Shown here piece after piece: positions 61,358 through 64,000 of a stretch of DNA of 64,000 nt (within the stretch, counting starts at the first letter, position 1; each line of letters opens with the position of its first letter). The DNA comes from Myxococcales bacterium. GTDB lineage: Bacteria; Myxococcota_A; Polyangia; Polyangiales; Houyiibacteriaceae. The DNA lies in contig JAOTVB010000007.1 of assembly GCA_029863605.1 (NCBI GenBank), forward strand, positions 124,001 to 188,000, written 5' to 3'. The notes below the pieces were generated by a model. It searched no databases, was not told the origin of the DNA, and saw nothing but the letters and a program-made list of their open reading frames with translations. Position numbers and translations under genes: made by a program.

Positions 61358-62449
61358 ATGATTTCGTTGGGTTCGCCGCGCCTCGGGTTGCTGTTGGCGG
61401 GGGTCTCCTTGGTGGCTCTGGGCTGCAAGGGAGAGGCGCCGGCGAAGAGCGACGCCAACGAGGGGCCGCCGCCCGCGCGCGTCCAAGTGGCCGAGGTTCG
61501 GGGCGGCAGCATCCAAGCTGAATGGTCTTTCCTCGGCGACGTTCGCGCGCTCAAGCGAGCCAAGCTCGCCGCAGGCGCTGGGGGCGAGGTGCGCGAGGTA
61601 CGAGTGCGCGTCGGGGATCACGTGAAGAAGGGCGACCTGCTCGTCGACATCGATCCCTCTCTCGCAACAGCGCGGGTTCGGGCGGCACAAGCATCCAAAC
61701 AAGCGGGGGCCGCTGACCTCGAACGAGCGCAGCGTGATGCCGAACGGCTGACTGTCGCGGGTCCCGACATCGCGGCCCGTGCCGAGATCGAGCAGGCGAC
61801 CTCCGAGCGCAAGCGCGCCGTGGCCGAACGAGGGCGACTCAAGGCCGCCGAGGCCGAGGCGCGCGCGCAGCTCGGTCGGCATCGGGTGAGGGCACCCTTC
61901 GACGGGGTGGTCGCAAACCGTGCGGTCGACCCGGGCGACTGGGTCGAGCCCGGAGTCGAGGTCATCGAGCTGGTCGACGATGCCGGGGTCGAGGTCTTGG
62001 TCTCTACCCCGCCCGACGTTGCGCTCTACCTCGAGGCTGACGACAAAGCGCTCCTTCGTTACAAAGGCGCCGCAGTCCCGGCCACCATTGTCGGGGTGGT
62101 TCGTGCGTTGGATGACGAGTCGCGGACCGTTAAGGTTCGTCTCGTTCCTGACGAGAACGCAGTGTGGCTCCTTCCAGGCGCGGCGATCGACGTGGTCCTC
62201 ACCATCGAGCGAAGCGAGCCAGGTGCGGTGGTGATCCCGCGAGACGCGTTGGTCTATGGCATCGCCGACCTTCAAGTGATCAAGGTCGCCGACGGGCATG
62301 CCGAACCGGTCCCCATCGAGATCATCGCGCGCGGCCGCGATGAGATCCTGATCAAGGCAGACGGGCTTGCGGCGGGCGATGCGGTGGTCACGCGTGGCAA
62401 CGAACGGGTCTTTCCCGGTCAGCCTCTCACGATCGTGCCGGAAGACTGA
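61358..62449 (+). CDS. RND efflux periplasmic adaptor, lipoprotein
   Basis: The 363-residue membrane-fusion protein has a signal ending LVALGC, barrel-sandwich (lipoyl) strands AAGAGGEVREVRVRVGDHVK, an alpha-hairpin (LERAQRDAERL, AAEAEARAQLG) and the return lipoyl strand VRAPFDGVVANRAVDPGDWV, then the beta-barrel and membrane-proximal domains (LVPDENAVWLLPGAAIDVVL). It bridges the inner-membrane pump to an outer-membrane channel. The permease gene begins 6 bp after the stop, so the two form an operon. The TolC-like channel is not in view. The gene is divergent from tRNA-fMet. Confidence 0.93.
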   Translation: MISLGSPRLGLLLAGVSLVALGCKGEAPAKSDANEGPPPARVQVAEVRGGSIQAEWSFLGDVRALKRAKLAAGAGGEVREVRVRVGDHVKKGDLLVDIDPSLATARVRAAQASKQAGAADLERAQRDAERLTVAGPDIAARAEIEQATSERKRAVAERGRLKAAEAEARAQLGRHRVRAPFDGVVANRAVDPGDWVEPGVEVIELVDDAGVEVLVSTPPDVALYLEADDKALLRYKGAAVPATIVGVVRALDDESRTVKVRLVPDENAVWLLPGAAIDVVLTIERSEPGAVVIPRDALVYGIADLQVIKVADGHAEPVPIEIIARGRDEILIKADGLAAGDAVVTRGNERVFPGQPLTIVPED

Positions 62450-62455
62450 TCGCGC

Positions 62456-64000
62456 ATGGCCGACGACGCGCACGCGCACGAAGAGCAGCCTGCGGGCCTG
62501 ACGTGGATTGCGATTCAGCGGCCGATCACGGTCATCGTCGGTATCGTGCTGGTGGTCTTGTTTGGGGCCTTGTCGGTCGTCGACCTCCCGATCCAGCTCA
62601 CCCCCGACATCGCCACCCCGACGATCTCGGTGAGCACGGTTTGGCCCGGCGCCGCCCCGGTCGAGATCGAAACCGAGATCCTCGAGCCTCAAGAAGAGGT
62701 CCTCAAGAATGTCCAGGGCCTGACGCTCATGGAATCGAACGCGAGCATGGACAGCGGCAGCATCACGCTCGAGTTCGAGGTCGACACCGACATCGAGGAG
62801 GCCCTGGTCCGCGTAACCAACAAGCTGAGCCAGGTCGCGAGCTACCCGACCGCGGTGCGCGAGCCGATCGTCGAAACCGCCAATAGCGCCGGCCCTCCTC
62901 TCGCGGTCATCGCGATCCGCGATCCGCGCAAGGGCAGCGTCGCGGCCTATCGCACCTGGGTTGAGGACACCATCCTTCCAGAAATCGATCGGATCCCCGG
63001 CGTCGCGGGCATTTTCTTCATCGGCGGCCAGAACAGCGAAGTGCATGTGCTCTTCAATCCTGAGGCCCTGGCCGCGCGGAGCCTGTCGGTCGAGGGGGTA
63101 GCTGACCGGGTTCGAAGCGAGCTCCGTGATCTCTCGGGCGGCGACGTCACCCTTGGCAAGCGGCGCTATCTTGTGCGTACGACCATCGCCCCAAAGAACG
63201 CCACCGCGTTCGAAGAGATCGTCCTCGGCGCGGCGACCGATGGCACGCCGATCCTGCTCGGTGACGTGGCAACCGTGAAGATGGCCCTCCGAAAGCCCAC
63301 CGGCGTCGCGATCGTGGAAGACCGGCCCGCCATGGTGATGCTCCTCTCGCGGGAGGCCGGCACCAATGTCCTCGAAGTCACCCGAGAGGTGCACACCGTC
63401 ATCGACCGACTGCAACGCGAGCACTTCGACCGAGAGGGCTTACAGATCGAGATTCTCGCGGACCAAGTCGACTACATCGAGGGTGCGCTCGATCTCGTAC
63501 AACAAAACCTTCTGCTCGGCGCGATCCTGGCCATCATCGTGCTCTTCCTCTTCTTGCGGACCTTTGGGGCGTCGGCGGTAGTGAGCATCGCCATCCCGGT
63601 GTGCGCCTTTGCAACAGCGCTTGGGATGCAAGCCTTCGGACGCACGATCAACGTCGTCTCGCTTGCCGGGATTACCTTCGCGATCGGCATGGTGGTCGAC
63701 AACTCGATCGTTGCGCTCGAAAGCATCGACACGTGGAAAAACCGGGCACCCGATACCAAGCTCGCTGCCTATCGAGGCATCCGTGAGGTGTGGGGCGCCT
63801 TGATCGCGTCGACAGCCACGACGGTCGCGGTGTTCATTCCGATCGTGTTGTGGCAGGGCGAGGTAGGCGAGCTTCTTCGAGACGTCGCCGTGGCCATCGC
63901 CCTAGCCGTCGCGATCTCGCTGGTGGTCTCGGTCTTGGTCATTCCGAGCCTGGCGGCGCGCTTGCTCTCTCGGGGGAAGACCCTCGACATCGGTGGGCTC
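62456..64000 (+). CDS. RND efflux pump permease (AcrB-like), 5' part
   Basis: From ATG 62456 the frame is open to the window end (515 codons, incomplete; full members have about 1000). Seen are the first helix (ITVIVGIVLVVLFGALSVVD), the porter domain start (DLPIQLTPDIATPTISVSTV and WPGAAPVEIETEILEPQEE) with the pattern of RND permeases, and the helices after the first periplasmic loop (LLLGAILAIIVLFLFLRTFG, TFAIGMVVDNSIVALESID with the conserved GMVVDN). Proton-driven export of drugs, lipids or metals. Forms an operon with the adaptor. A 704-codon minus-strand frame over it is antisense. Confidence 0.93.
   Translation, partial: MADDAHAHEEQPAGLTWIAIQRPITVIVGIVLVVLFGALSVVDLPIQLTPDIATPTISVSTVWPGAAPVEIETEILEPQEEVLKNVQGLTLMESNASMDSGSITLEFEVDTDIEEALVRVTNKLSQVASYPTAVREPIVETANSAGPPLAVIAIRDPRKGSVAAYRTWVEDTILPEIDRIPGVAGIFFIGGQNSEVHVLFNPEALAARSLSVEGVADRVRSELRDLSGGDVTLGKRRYLVRTTIAPKNATAFEEIVLGAATDGTPILLGDVATVKMALRKPTGVAIVEDRPAMVMLLSREAGTNVLEVTREVHTVIDRLQREHFDREGLQIEILADQVDYIEGALDLVQQNLLLGAILAIIVLFLFLRTFGASAVVSIAIPVCAFATALGMQAFGRTINVVSLAGITFAIGMVVDNSIVALESIDTWKNRAPDTKLAAYRGIREVWGALIASTATTVAVFIPIVLWQGEVGELLRDVAVAIALAVAISLVVSVLVIPSLAARLLSRGKTLDIGGL

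Noticed and set aside
61310-63424. 704-codon minus-strand open frame rich in Arg/Asp/His
   Set aside because: It is antisense to the RND adaptor and permease genes, whose family motifs are clear; long antisense frames are common in high-GC DNA.

Overview
This is a bacterial window of roughly 60% GC, densely coded on both strands. It carries many lipoproteins with Gly/Ser/Ala-rich linkers after the lipobox, CxDGNxCT-type cysteine repeats, a WS/DGAT-like wax ester synthase, an AGPS-like ether-lipid enzyme, large sensor kinases and outer-membrane barrels. That mix suggests a Myxococcota (former Deltaproteobacteria) genome. This is inference from gene content, as no rRNA lies in the window. There is one tRNA gene (initiator tRNA-Met), no CRISPR array and no intact insertion sequence.

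Layout. 1-6.1 kb: the end of an SDR-like gene, a fatty acid hydroxylase, a three-gene envelope operon and a molybdenum hydroxylase pair (small [2Fe-2S] subunit and Tat-signal large subunit). 6.2-16.6 kb: an acyl-CoA dehydrogenase coupled to a hybrid sensor kinase, a GT87-like membrane protein, a STAS-like protein, a crotonase, a GH106-like lipoprotein and NAD-malic enzyme. 16.8-19.7 kb: a tyrosine-rich small lipoprotein followed by a sulfotransferase-like protein, an internally deleted endonuclease V-like gene, an unknown gene and a THUMP protein. 19.7-28.7 kb: an FtsX-type permease with an MDR oxidoreductase, wax ester synthase, a hydrolase lipoprotein, an HDAC-like deacetylase and a methyltransferase. 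28.7-33.0 kb: a rubredoxin / ferritin-like di-iron protein (PF10118 type) / styrene-oxide-isomerase-like membrane protein operon, then an AGPS-like flavoenzyme. 33-42.8 kb: HupE/UreJ-like, DUF3604 and parvulin genes, an MBL-fold lipoprotein, a CoA-transferase, an SGNH lipoprotein and a barrel protein. 42.9-50.9 kb: KatG, double-domain PPK2, an SDR pseudogene, and a Rieske oxygenase / TetR / cytochrome P450 group. 51-61 kb: two secreted lipoproteins with near-identical leaders, a reductase plus CrtI-like pair and small proteins. 61.2-64 kb: initiator tRNA and an RND efflux operon cut by the window end.

How the genes may work together. Several units look like oxidative lipid or hydrophobic-compound metabolism. 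The most interesting are the rubredoxin/di-iron/isomerase operon, the Rieske and P450 genes that share an inverted-repeat operator (CTAAC-N4-GTTAG) around a TetR gene, and a possible modifier/substrate pair of sulfotransferase and Tyr-rich lipoprotein. The window also holds several eroded genes with internal deletions, and copies of the tRNA-fMet anticodon region and 3' flank elsewhere in intergenic DNA.
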